Source: Candidatus Nitrosopumilus sp. | Lineage (GTDB): Archaea; Thermoproteota; Nitrososphaeria; Nitrososphaerales; Nitrosopumilaceae | Direction of reading: 5' to 3' | Length of the DNA: 10,560 nt | NCBI GenBank assembly: GCA_029941825.1 | Contig: JAPYTM010000025.1 | Coordinates: 1 to 10,560, forward strand | Shown here: positions 1 to 6,399 of the stretch, piece by piece | Layout: every line of letters starts with the position of its first letter | Position numbering within the stretch: the first letter of the stretch is position 1 | Translations under genes and position numbers: made by a program | The notes under the pieces: model-generated | Databases searched by the model: none | What the model saw: the letters and a program-made list of their open reading frames with translations, nothing else | What the model was told of the DNA's origin: nothing

Positions 1-4
1 AAAA

Positions 5-12
5 GATAAAAG
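5..12 (+). promoter_or_regulatory. TATA-like box for the YggX-like gene
   Basis: The stretch GATAAAAG is centred about 26 nt before the ATG at 35, the spacing expected for a leaderless archaeal transcript. A purine-rich AAAGGAG overlaps and follows it, but it lies about 19 nt from the ATG, too far for a normal ribosome binding site. It sits at the window edge, so upstream context is missing. Confidence 0.4.
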
Positions 13-34
13 GAGTTTCAAATCGTTAATTTCT

Positions 35-319
35 ATGGATAGAACTTGTACAAAATGTAAGAATTCAATTCCTGATAATGAAGAACTTGGTATGGTTGCA
101 GCAAAATATCCTACGTGTAACAAATGTTGGGCTGAATGGAAAGAATATCAAGTAATGGTAATGAATGAAATGAAGCTTGACATGTCTATGCTTGATCATA
201 GAAAATTATTGAAAAAACACGAAAAAATCTTTGTAGGTGTATTATCTACTGAAGGTGAGATTATTGATTATACAAATGAAGATAATCGAAAACCTGACGA
301 GCCTACTACAACCAACTAA
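35..319 (+). CDS. YggX-like Fe(2+)-trafficking family protein with two CxxC pairs
   Basis: Predicted small cytosolic protein of 94 aa. Residues 27-66 resemble the bacterial YggX (Fe(2+)-trafficking, Fe-S protection) family: a CW-x-EW segment, then Q-x-M-x-x-NE-x-x-L, then an HRKLL stretch and a conserved Phe. Bacterial YggX proteins are of similar length and are linked to protecting iron-sulfur clusters from oxidation. Unlike them as I remember them, this protein has two CxxC pairs (C5/C8 and C28/C31), which could form a zinc ribbon or bind iron. An in-frame stop lies three codons before the ATG, so the start is firm. The C-terminal 20 residues are polar and probably disordered. It ends tail to tail with the next gene, overlapping by 4 nt. 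The family link is from motif memory only; the function in archaea is inferred. Confidence 0.7.
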   Translation: MDRTCTKCKNSIPDNEELGMVAAKYPTCNKCWAEWKEYQVMVMNEMKLDMSMLDHRKLLKKHEKIFVGVLSTEGEIIDYTNEDNRKPDEPTTTN

Positions 320-777
320 AATTTTAAGTGTTTTTTAGCATTTTCTGGTATAATTATCATCATTCTTCTTTTTTCTACTTCATCTAAATTATTGATAATT
401 TTTTTAATTGTACTTGCTATGATTTCTTTTTCATTTTCCTCTAATGATAAATATATTTCAAGAATTCCATCCAGATTAAAAGCAATTAATTTTTGTGGAA
501 ATTGGGATACTTCTATGATGTATGCTGTAAATAATCCATTTCTTTGTTCTTCTGAAAGAGTTGTTAAAATTTTAAGCCATGTTTTAAACAATTTAGCAAA
601 GCTAGAAAATGGAATTGTTGGTCCTGCTTCCAATGCATTGTTTATGACTTCTTTTCTTTCCGGTTCAGATAATGAAAAGAATTCCACCATTCTTTTTTTT
701 AAAATTGGACTTCTTAGAAAATCTGGAAGACTTGCTAAATTAACTATGATGTTTCCAGCAAAATTTTCACCTACCAT
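316..777 (-). CDS. Conserved hypothetical helical-repeat protein (153 aa)
   Basis: I do not recognise a named family. The 153-aa product has no signal peptide or membrane segment and looks wholly alpha-helical. Three stretches of about 37 residues start with a similar pattern, hydrophobic-S/T-L-S/E-E followed by a charged helix (near residues 35, 73 and 110), with a weaker fourth near 130, suggesting a HEAT-like solenoid. The ATG at 777 is preferred because a TATA-like box lies 27 nt upstream; the frame is open for a further 17 codons but contains no ATG, GTG or TTG. It is divergent from purA and convergent with the YggX-like gene, with its TAG stop overlapping the TAA of that gene. A competing 146-aa frame on the plus strand covers the same DNA but lacks a plausible promoter and has an unlikely composition. 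Confidence 0.65.
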   Translation of the reverse strand: MVGENFAGNIIVNLASLPDFLRSPILKKRMVEFFSLSEPERKEVINNALEAGPTIPFSSFAKLFKTWLKILTTLSEEQRNGLFTAYIIEVSQFPQKLIAFNLDGILEIYLSLEENEKEIIASTIKKIINNLDEVEKRRMMIIIPENAKKHLKF

Positions 778-800
778 CGATCTAAAAGAATTGATGTTAG

Positions 801-808
801 ATATAAAA
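801..808 (-). promoter_or_regulatory. TATA-like box for the 153-aa minus-strand gene
   Basis: On the minus strand this reads TTTTATAT, centred about 27 nt before the ATG at 777. This supports a leaderless transcript and that ATG as the true start. Together with the purA box it forms a compact divergent promoter. Confidence 0.55.
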
Positions 809-828
809 TCATGTGGAAATACTTTAGC

Positions 829-836
829 TTAAATAA
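829..836 (+). promoter_or_regulatory. TATA-like box for purA
   Basis: TTAAATAA is centred about 26 nt before the purA ATG at 858. The divergent TATA-like box of the neighbouring gene is only about 20 bp away, so the two promoters share one short control region and may be co-regulated. Confidence 0.55.
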
Positions 837-857
837 ACAAGATGAAAGTTCTACAAT

Positions 858-1859
858 ATGACATCCACTGTAGTTGTTGGCGGATTTTTTGGAGATGAAG
901 GTAAAGGAAAGATCATTTCATATTTAGCAATTAAAGATAACCCAAAAATCATAGTACGTGGAGGTGCTGGTCCAAATGCTGGTCATACAATTAGAGATGG
1001 AGATAAAGTGTATAAAGTTAGAATGCTTCCAAGTGGATTTTTAAACAAAAATGCCAAAGTCATGATTGGACCTGGAGTTGTGATTAACCCTGATGTTTTA
1101 AAAAAAGAAATTGAAGATTTTGATGTTTCAGGACGTGCATTTATTGATAAACACTGTGGAATTATTGAAGAAACTCATCTTATTAGAGATTCTAAAGGTG
1201 AATTAAAAGAAAAAATTGGAAGTACTGGTTCAGGTACAGGTCCTGCAAATGCTGATAGGGCTATGAGAATTCTGAAATTAGCTAAAGATTTTGATTTTTT
1301 ATCTCCTCTTATCGTAGATGTTCCTCAGGAAATAAATTCCGCACTTTCTGCAAATGAACACGTATTGATAGAAGGAACTCAGGGAACTTTCCTTTCATTA
1401 TGGCATGGAACTTATCCATTTGTAACCTCAAAAGATGTTACTGCATCTGGAATATGTGCAGATGTTGGAATTGGACCAACCAAAGTAAATGAAGTAATTG
1501 TTGTTTTCAAATCATATGTTACGCGTGTTGGAACTGGTCCATTAGATAAGGAACTTTCTCTAGATGATGCAGAAAAAAAAGGTTGGTCTGAATTTGGTAC
1601 TGTAACTGGTCGTCAAAGACGTGCAGCTGATTTTGATTTTGATTTAGCTAGGCGTGCAATTATGCTCAATGGTGCAACACAAATTTCTATTACAAAATTA
1701 GATGTTCTTTTTTCTGATTGTGCAGGTGAAACTTCATTTGATAAATTATCTGATGATGCAAAAGTATTCATAAAAAATATTGAAGATAAATTAAACACGC
1801 CTGTAACAATTATTGGAACCGGTCCAGCTGTTAATGACGTCATTGATAGAAGAAGTTAG
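858..1859 (+). CDS. purA: Adenylosuccinate synthetase, short archaeal form
   Basis: Catalyses GTP-dependent joining of IMP and aspartate to give adenylosuccinate, the first committed step from IMP to AMP, in the cytosol. Family motifs are in order: GDEGKGK at residues 12-18 (catalytic Asp13, phosphate loop), GPNAGHT at 38-44 with catalytic His43, the IMP-binding STGSGTGPA at 122-130, EGTQGT at 172-177, VTRVGTGP at 221-228, and FGTVTGRQRR at 246-255 followed by TKLDVL at 279-284. At 333 aa it is about 100 residues shorter than the usual bacterial enzyme (around 430), as in other archaea. The ATG at 858 lies just before the first beta strand and has a TATA-like box at -26, indicating a leaderless mRNA. 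The next gene starts 49 nt downstream with its own promoter. Confidence 0.95.
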   Translation: MTSTVVVGGFFGDEGKGKIISYLAIKDNPKIIVRGGAGPNAGHTIRDGDKVYKVRMLPSGFLNKNAKVMIGPGVVINPDVLKKEIEDFDVSGRAFIDKHCGIIEETHLIRDSKGELKEKIGSTGSGTGPANADRAMRILKLAKDFDFLSPLIVDVPQEINSALSANEHVLIEGTQGTFLSLWHGTYPFVTSKDVTASGICADVGIGPTKVNEVIVVFKSYVTRVGTGPLDKELSLDDAEKKGWSEFGTVTGRQRRAADFDFDLARRAIMLNGATQISITKLDVLFSDCAGETSFDKLSDDAKVFIKNIEDKLNTPVTIIGTGPAVNDVIDRRS

Positions 1860-1879
1860 GCTCCTAAGTTTTGGATAAG

Positions 1880-1887
1880 TTTAATTT
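1880..1887 (+). promoter_or_regulatory. TATA-like box for the 228-aa gene
   Basis: TTTAATTT is centred about 26 nt before the GTG at 1909, supporting a leaderless transcript starting at that GTG. The ATG at 1896 is in another frame and is followed quickly by a stop. Confidence 0.5.
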
Positions 1888-1908
1888 GATAATTTATGAA
1901 ACATCTTT

Positions 1909-2595
1909 GTGGATAAATTACAAAACACTTCTATTGATAAATTACCACGTTATGTTCAAGTAAATTCTACTTTAGAATTTTCTAGGCTCGTTTGTGCACT
2001 TGAACGTGCACCACGTGTATCTTTTTTACATGATCATAATGGACAAAAAATTTTATCTGTACAAATGGATGTTCTAAAAGAAAAACCAATTGTGTATTAT
2101 ACCCCACTAGAACAACAGGGTCATTATCTTTGCTATGGATTAAAAGGTGGAAAAGAAGAATCTACAATTGTTAATTCAACATCTGACGCTAGCAAACTCT
2201 ATTCTCCTATTATTCGAATTAAATCACTTCCAAAAACTTTGAAGCCTGGTAATGGAACTCTTGATAGATATCAACCAATTGAATTAGAAGACACATCTAG
2301 TCTTGCAAAACTCACTTGGGGATTTGATGACATTCCTTTTCCGTTATTTTTATTTCCACATAATGATAAATGGCTTCTTGGTATTTTCATGAATTTTAAT
2401 GATGAAGGAACATCTTATTTTTGTCATGTTGTTTTAGATAGCGATCCACAAAAACCTTTCATGAAATTTTCATCAACAAGTGCTTCTGAACCATCATTTG
2501 TAGAAAATACATCTGAACATGGCTATTCATATATGAAAATAATAAAATTAAAAGACACACATCCGTTAGTTGATTATGGCCACCTTCAAAACTAG
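1909..2595 (+). CDS. Conserved hypothetical protein (228 aa)
   Basis: I do not recognise a family. The product is a soluble-looking, mixed alpha/beta protein with many aromatic and beta-prone segments, no signal peptide and no clear membrane helix; the hydrophobic stretch at 142-161 is rich in Pro and Phe and interrupted by His and Asp, so it is more likely a buried strand than a membrane span. The GTG start is chosen because a stop lies four codons upstream in frame and a TATA-like box sits at -26. Its last 20 nt overlap the start of pyrF, so the two are probably co-transcribed and translationally coupled. Position between purA and pyrF hints at a nucleotide-related role, but nothing in the sequence shows an active site. 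Confidence 0.75.
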   Translation: MDKLQNTSIDKLPRYVQVNSTLEFSRLVCALERAPRVSFLHDHNGQKILSVQMDVLKEKPIVYYTPLEQQGHYLCYGLKGGKEESTIVNSTSDASKLYSPIIRIKSLPKTLKPGNGTLDRYQPIELEDTSSLAKLTWGFDDIPFPLFLFPHNDKWLLGIFMNFNDEGTSYFCHVVLDSDPQKPFMKFSSTSASEPSFVENTSEHGYSYMKIIKLKDTHPLVDYGHLQN

Positions 2596-3316
2596 ACTTT
2601 CTGAGATCTCAAAATCTCAAGGGAAGGTAATTCTTGCTAATGATTATGATCCTTCCATTAAAAATTTAGAAGCAAAAACTCTTGATAATATAAAAAAATT
2701 ACATCCTTTTTTATGTGGAATTAAATTAAATTTTCATTTACTTCTTCCGTTAAGTGGTAAAGAAATTCTCAAAATCAATAAAATGGCTCATAGATATGGT
2801 CTACAATCTATTGCAGATATCAAACTTAATGATATTGGAAATACCAATCGGGTAACTATTGAAAATCTCTGGAATTTAGGATTTGATGCAGTTATTGCAA
2901 ATCCAATAATGGGGCTTGATAGCTTGAAAAATCTTGTTGATTCTTCTCATAAACATGACAAAGGAGTCATTACTTTATGTCACATGAGTGCTCCTGAGGC
3001 TAAACTATCTTATGATATGGAAGTAAAAATGGGAAAAAAGCAGCAATTATACCAATTATTTTTGGATTGGGCTTTAACTGCAAAAGTTGATGGAATTGTA
3101 GTTGGAGCTACTTTTCCAAAAATTATTCGATATTGTTCTAAAAAAGCAGGAAAAAATTTGAGTATATTTTCTCCAGGTGTTGGCACTCAAGGTGGAAATG
3201 CAAATGAAGTTATTTCTGCTGGAACTAATTATTTGATTGTTGGTAGAACAATTCTAAATGCTAAAAATCCTGTCAATGTTGCAAAAGAATTACAATTACA
3301 AAGTTTTGGTAAGTAG
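2576..3316 (+). CDS. pyrF: Orotidine 5'-phosphate decarboxylase
   Basis: Converts OMP to UMP, the last step of de novo UMP synthesis; a cytosolic TIM-barrel enzyme. At 246 aa it has normal length. The catalytic signature is DIKLND at residues 81-86, giving the Asp-x-Lys-x-x-Asp triad D81, K83 and D86. Upstream are LANDYD at 20-25 (substrate-binding Asp) and the GIK segment at 48-50. The phosphate-gripping loop is PGVGTQGG at 200-207, followed by the VGRTI segment at 222-226. The ATG at 2576 is preferred over a TTG two codons earlier. The start lies inside the 3' end of the preceding 228-aa gene (20-nt overlap), which suggests translational coupling, and no separate promoter is seen. The 3' end overlaps the opposing Nudix gene by 21 nt. 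Confidence 0.93.
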   Translation: MATFKTRLSEISKSQGKVILANDYDPSIKNLEAKTLDNIKKLHPFLCGIKLNFHLLLPLSGKEILKINKMAHRYGLQSIADIKLNDIGNTNRVTIENLWNLGFDAVIANPIMGLDSLKNLVDSSHKHDKGVITLCHMSAPEAKLSYDMEVKMGKKQQLYQLFLDWALTAKVDGIVVGATFPKIIRYCSKKAGKNLSIFSPGVGTQGGNANEVISAGTNYLIVGRTILNAKNPVNVAKELQLQSFGK

Positions 3317-3715
3317 TATTTGTGCTCTAGTTAATACTGTTTTAGCATTATCAAATGTTGTTTTTTCCATAGCTGTGTTATAATCCATCCAAGTATATCC
3401 GAGATGTTCATGTGATATTTCTATTTCTTCAGTTTCGGTTTTTGCTAAGAAAAATACTACTTTTTTATGAACTAATTCACCTTGATATTGAAAATCATAT
3501 TTTATCCATTCTTCAAAATTTTTAACAAATGTAATGTCTACGATTCCAGTTTCTTCTCTTGTTTCTCTAATTGCAGTTTCATGAGTTGATTCATCTTTTT
3601 CCATTTTTCCTTTTACAAAATCCCAATGTCCAGAAGGATAATGTAATAATAAGAACAAAATTTTTGTATTTTCTTTTCTAAATAATACAATTCCAGCAGA
3701 AGTTTCTTCTATCAT
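3296..3715 (-). CDS. Nudix hydrolase, Ap4A-hydrolase-like
   Basis: The 139-aa protein carries a perfect Nudix box from G36 to I58: G-x5-E, seven residues, then REtrEEtGI, with the metal-binding glutamates E51, E54 and E55. The N-terminal pattern (ETSAGIVLF, then HYPSGHWDFVKGK) is typical of the diadenosine-tetraphosphate hydrolase subgroup, although substrate cannot be fixed from sequence. Such enzymes hydrolyse nucleoside diphosphates linked to another moiety. Its ATG overlaps the stop of the cis-prenyltransferase gene by 4 nt (ATGA-type junction), so it is almost certainly co-translated with that gene. The 3' end runs 21 nt into pyrF on the opposite strand. A link to polyprenyl-phosphate metabolism is possible from context, but house-cleaning of Ap4A is at least as likely. 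Confidence 0.9.
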   Translation of the reverse strand: MIEETSAGIVLFRKENTKILFLLLHYPSGHWDFVKGKMEKDESTHETAIRETREETGIVDITFVKNFEEWIKYDFQYQGELVHKKVVFFLAKTETEEIEISHEHLGYTWMDYNTAMEKTTFDNAKTVLTRAQILLTKTL

Positions 3716-4503
3716 TTTCCTAATCTCCTTTTTCTCTCTTGAAAAGTTCTAATTGCTCTCATCAAATCAATCTTCCTAAACTCTGGCCAAAAAATATCCA
3801 TAAAAATTAATTCACTATATGCGCTTTGCCACATAAGAAAACCGCTTAATCTTTTTTCACCAGATGTTCGTAAAATCATATCTGGAGATGATTGTGGTAA
3901 ATGTGATGTGTATAGATTTGATTCAATTATTTTTTTATCAATATCGTCTATATTTAGAGAACCGTCTTTAATTTTTTCACCAATTTTTTTTACTGCATCT
4001 ACTAACTCAAATTGTCCACCGTATGCTAACGCAATATTTAGAAAATGATTATCGTAATTTTTAGTAGCGATATCTAATTTATTTAAAACATCTTTGATAT
4101 AATTTGGTAACAATTCAATTCTTCCAATAGCTTTCACTCTCATTTCATTTCTGTGGATTCTAGGATCATTGAGTAATTTTTCAAGTTTCATACGAATTAA
4201 TTCATAAAGGTATTCTAATTCATCATCTTTTCTATCCATATTTTCAGCTGAAAGTGCATATAGTGTGATAATTTTAATATCAAATTCTTCACACCAGTCA
4301 AGAAGATTTTCTACTGAATCTGCTCCTTTCCAATGCCCTTCTTTTGTCATTGTTAGATGTCTTTTAGCCCATCTTCGATTTCCATCTAAAATTATGGCGA
4401 TATGGTTTGGTATGTCTCCCTTTTTTATTTCATTTTCTAATTTTTTTCCATAAATCTTGTAAATGCCTGATAATTGGAAAATTACATCTTTTATTTTGTT
4501 AAT
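3712..4503 (-). CDS. uppS: Cis-polyprenyl (undecaprenyl-type) diphosphate synthase, start codon anomalous
   Basis: Condenses isopentenyl diphosphate units in cis onto an allylic diphosphate to make the long polyprenyl carrier for glycan assembly at the membrane. Motifs in order: IAIILDGNRRWAK with the catalytic Asp, then EGHWKG, ITLYALSAEN, the LAYGGQFE segment, and PDMILRTSGEKRLSGF followed by WQSAYSEL and WPEF. The only in-frame ATG (4350) lies after the DGNRRW motif and would remove the catalytic Asp. Upstream the frame stays open to a stop at 4557-4555 and looks coding back to about 4500, yet it has no ATG, GTG or TTG. I place the start tentatively at an ATT at 4503, seven nt after a GGTGA Shine-Dalgarno-like element (4515-4511), giving 263 aa, a normal family length. 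Alternatives are an ATA at 4494, or a one-base deletion after the out-of-frame ATG at 4510. Function is certain; the start is not. Confidence 0.85.
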   Translation of the reverse strand: MNKIKDVIFQLSGIYKIYGKKLENEIKKGDIPNHIAIILDGNRRWAKRHLTMTKEGHWKGADSVENLLDWCEEFDIKIITLYALSAENMDRKDDELEYLYELIRMKLEKLLNDPRIHRNEMRVKAIGRIELLPNYIKDVLNKLDIATKNYDNHFLNIALAYGGQFELVDAVKKIGEKIKDGSLNIDDIDKKIIESNLYTSHLPQSSPDMILRTSGEKRLSGFLMWQSAYSELIFMDIFWPEFRKIDLMRAIRTFQERKRRLGK

Positions 4504-4510
4504 TCCACAT

Positions 4511-4515
4511 TCACC
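4511..4515 (-). promoter_or_regulatory. Possible Shine-Dalgarno element for the cis-prenyltransferase gene
   Basis: The minus strand reads AAAGGTGA here; GGTGA is complementary to the conserved 3' end of archaeal 16S rRNA. It is 7 nt from an in-frame ATT (4503) but directly abuts an out-of-frame ATG (4510). The element bears on which start is used. A chance match of 5 nt is possible. Confidence 0.3.
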
Positions 4516-4571
4516 TTTTGATACTTGATGAATAATTGATGATATCAGTGTTTTTCAAAAATTTCGGTTTG

Positions 4572-4580
4572 TTAATTTTT
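4572..4580 (-). promoter_or_regulatory. Weak TATA-like element upstream of the cis-prenyltransferase gene
   Basis: The minus strand reads AAAAATTAA in the 84-nt gap between the DUF373 stop and the presumed uppS start. If used, transcription would begin near 4549, leaving a leader of about 45 nt that contains the GGTGA element. It is weaker and less well placed than the other boxes in the window; uppS may instead be transcribed from the DUF373 promoter. Confidence 0.25.
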
Positions 4581-4587
4581 AGGTTAT

Positions 4588-5733
4588 CTAGTCTGAAACC
4601 ATCTCTTGTTCTTTCTGTTTTCTATATTTTTTAAAAAGGATTGTGGCTGAAATTAATGTTACAGCTAATCCGCCTAATAATGGGGGAATTAATGTAAATG
4701 AACTTTCATCAAAAATCATTATGTTAGCAAATTGAATTATTGTAGGGTACAGGGATACCAGAACAATAATTCTTAAAATATCACTAATTTGTCTTGGAAT
4801 TCCACCAATCCAATTACTAAGTAATGTTCCAGCAAAAATTGCCCCCATACCAATCCATAATATTGGTAATGCCCCTGTAACAAATTGACCGATAATTATT
4901 TTGTCAGAAATTTTATCAATAAATTCTGAATTTGATCCAATTAATTCTGAATCAACTGTACTAATTCCAGCTGGCACTGATGAAAGAATCAATAATATTC
5001 CTGCAACCACAGTAAATATTCTGATAAAACCCATCGGAGTTGGTTTTGACCAACTTGACCATGCTCTGTCAATATCAAATGCTCTGATCAAAAATGCTCC
5101 TCCTAAAATGCTTACAAGAACTGCAAATATTTCTGCAGTATATCCAAAAACCGTTGCAACTCCACCTATTAACAAAAGAATTCCTGGAACTCCTAGAAAG
5201 AATTTTGAATATTTTGAATCATAAGCAATCATTTTTAGATATTTTCCAAAAACTGCATAGGAATATTCTACACTTCTACTTACTTTCATTACAACACGTT
5301 GTACTGATACAACTGGTAACACATTTTGAATTACTGGAATAACACTTTCATCATCCTCACCATCAGAAACTATAACTGCACCATTAGATGGAAATACTTC
5401 TAATACTTTTTTAGTTTCAGCAAGAATTTTTTCGTCAGCTTGCACCCCTCTATCTTTAACCCCTGCAACTGTAATTACTTCAACTTTGTACCCTTTACTG
5501 ATTAAATCTTCATATGTTTTAACTGCTGCAAAAATTGAATTTGAATCTGCATCTTCAGGATCTTCTAAAGCTAATCTTTGTGCTGCCTCAATACATGCAT
5601 CTCTACCTATAACTGGTGTATGTATTCCTGTTTTTTCACCTACATCATTATCTCTATCAATACAAATTACAAGTAATTTATTAGCAGTTGATGCATTAAC
5701 ATCCTTTTCCACCTTCTTTGAGCGTTGAGACAT
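4588..5733 (-). CDS. DUF373 family integral membrane protein
   Basis: A 381-aa archaeal protein that I place in DUF373, a family without an established function. The first ~165 residues form a soluble alpha/beta domain with a LLVICIDRDND strand-loop at 20-30 (acidic DRDND cluster), HTPVIGRDA at 38-46 and IVSDGEDDE at 121-129, another acidic loop that could bind a metal or nucleotide. The C-terminal half contains about six membrane helices (near 178-194, 197-216, 236-256, 279-305, 318-341, 346-367) and ends in a charged tail. I start at the ATG at 5733 instead of the TTG 13 codons upstream, because a TATA-like box sits 26 nt before the ATG and none precedes the TTG. The cis-prenyltransferase and Nudix genes follow on the same strand, so it may share their transcript and act with membrane lipid-carrier metabolism, which is inference. 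Confidence 0.85.
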   Translation of the reverse strand: MSQRSKKVEKDVNASTANKLLVICIDRDNDVGEKTGIHTPVIGRDACIEAAQRLALEDPEDADSNSIFAAVKTYEDLISKGYKVEVITVAGVKDRGVQADEKILAETKKVLEVFPSNGAVIVSDGEDDESVIPVIQNVLPVVSVQRVVMKVSRSVEYSYAVFGKYLKMIAYDSKYSKFFLGVPGILLLIGGVATVFGYTAEIFAVLVSILGGAFLIRAFDIDRAWSSWSKPTPMGFIRIFTVVAGILLILSSVPAGISTVDSELIGSNSEFIDKISDKIIIGQFVTGALPILWIGMGAIFAGTLLSNWIGGIPRQISDILRIIVLVSLYPTIIQFANIMIFDESSFTLIPPLLGGLAVTLISATILFKKYRKQKEQEMVSD

Positions 5734-5753
5734 TCTATTTTTATTATCGAATT

Positions 5754-5763
5754 GCTTTTTAAT
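5754..5763 (-). promoter_or_regulatory. TATA-like box for the DUF373 gene
   Basis: The minus strand reads ATTAAAAAGC, centred 26 nt before the ATG at 5733. It lies inside the N-terminal extension that a TTG start at 5772 would create, which argues against that longer form. Confidence 0.5.
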
Positions 5764-5803
5764 GATTTCCAATAATTACAATTAATACAATTTGGTCTTG
5801 AGG

Positions 5804-6304
5804 CTAATCTGGTCTTGATTCATCAGAAATTTTAACATGTTCTAGATACTCTATTTTTAACGATTCTATTTTTTGTAAAGTTTTTACTATTTCTGCTTCT
5901 GTATTTCCTTTTCCAATTAAGTTTGCCAGAACCTTTGTCTCTCCAATATACTCATTAAATATTTTCATTGCTTCCATGTATCTAATATAGCTAGATTGCC
6001 ATTCTTCAGAAGGCTTTGATGTTACAAATTCACTTATTTGTGCAGTTATTTGAGATGATGTTACTTCAGTAATAGTAATGTACTCTTCTGTGGAAATTTT
6101 TTCGTTACGAAGGTTTTGAAATTCAATATATGTTGACTCTTGTAATACTTCTTGAATATTTTTTACTCCGTCAAGATAGCCTTTAAAATCAGATACCACA
6201 AATGTTGTTTCATTATTTTCTGGAATCACCCATAATGAAAAACTTGCAACAGTAATTACAACCAAAATTGTAATTGTTACTATTATTCCTTTTTTGGATG
6301 CCAT
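5804..6304 (-). CDS. Membrane-anchored extracytoplasmic hypothetical protein (166 aa)
   Basis: No family recognised. Residues 1-5 carry two lysines, 7-26 form a single strongly hydrophobic helix, and the remaining ~138 residues are hydrophilic, giving an N-terminal anchor (or uncleaved signal) with the bulk outside the cytoplasm. No lipobox cysteine and no cysteines at all are present. The soluble part is mainly helical, rich in Glu, Ile, Thr and Ser, with heptad-like charged helices at about 105-160 that could form a helical bundle. The ATG at 6304 is backed by a TATA-like box 27 nt upstream. The DUF373 gene starts 70 nt downstream on the same strand with its own promoter, so linkage is by proximity only. 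It faces the DUF5679 gene across a 248-nt divergent spacer. Confidence 0.75.
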   Translation of the reverse strand: MASKKGIIVTITILVVITVASFSLWVIPENNETTFVVSDFKGYLDGVKNIQEVLQESTYIEFQNLRNEKISTEEYITITEVTSSQITAQISEFVTSKPSEEWQSSYIRYMEAMKIFNEYIGETKVLANLIGKGNTEAEIVKTLQKIESLKIEYLEHVKISDESRPD

Positions 6305-6327
6305 TTTGTTGTTTTATGATTAGGGAG

Positions 6328-6335
6328 TTTATAAT
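6328..6335 (-). promoter_or_regulatory. TATA-like box for the 166-aa membrane-anchored protein gene
   Basis: The minus strand reads ATTATAAA, centred about 27 nt before the ATG at 6304. It is one of the best TATA matches in the window and indicates a leaderless transcript. Confidence 0.6.
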
Positions 6336-6399
6336 TGATAATATTTCAAAAATTACCACTTGTTAAACAAATATTGTAAAAAAAATCTATTATTACAGC

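Noticed and set aside
392..832. 146-aa plus-strand frame opposite the 153-aa gene
   Set aside because: It lacks a well-placed promoter, its product is Ser/Phe/Asn-rich and not protein-like, and the minus-strand frame shows organised helical repeats and a TATA-like box.
1613..1843. 76-aa minus-strand frame inside purA
   Set aside because: It is fully inside a certain enzyme gene and has shadow-type composition.
4265..4453. 62-aa plus-strand frame opposite uppS
   Set aside because: It covers the conserved N-terminal motif of the cis-prenyltransferase on the other strand and has no family-like features.
4901..5728. Three plus-strand frames opposite the DUF373 gene (4901-5224, 5094-5342, 5486-5728)
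   Set aside because: They are antisense images of membrane helices and acidic loops of a real gene; they overlap each other and lack promoters.
5734..5772. TTG-initiated 13-residue extension of the DUF373 protein
   Set aside because: The TATA-like box sits inside this extension, and no AT-rich box precedes the TTG.
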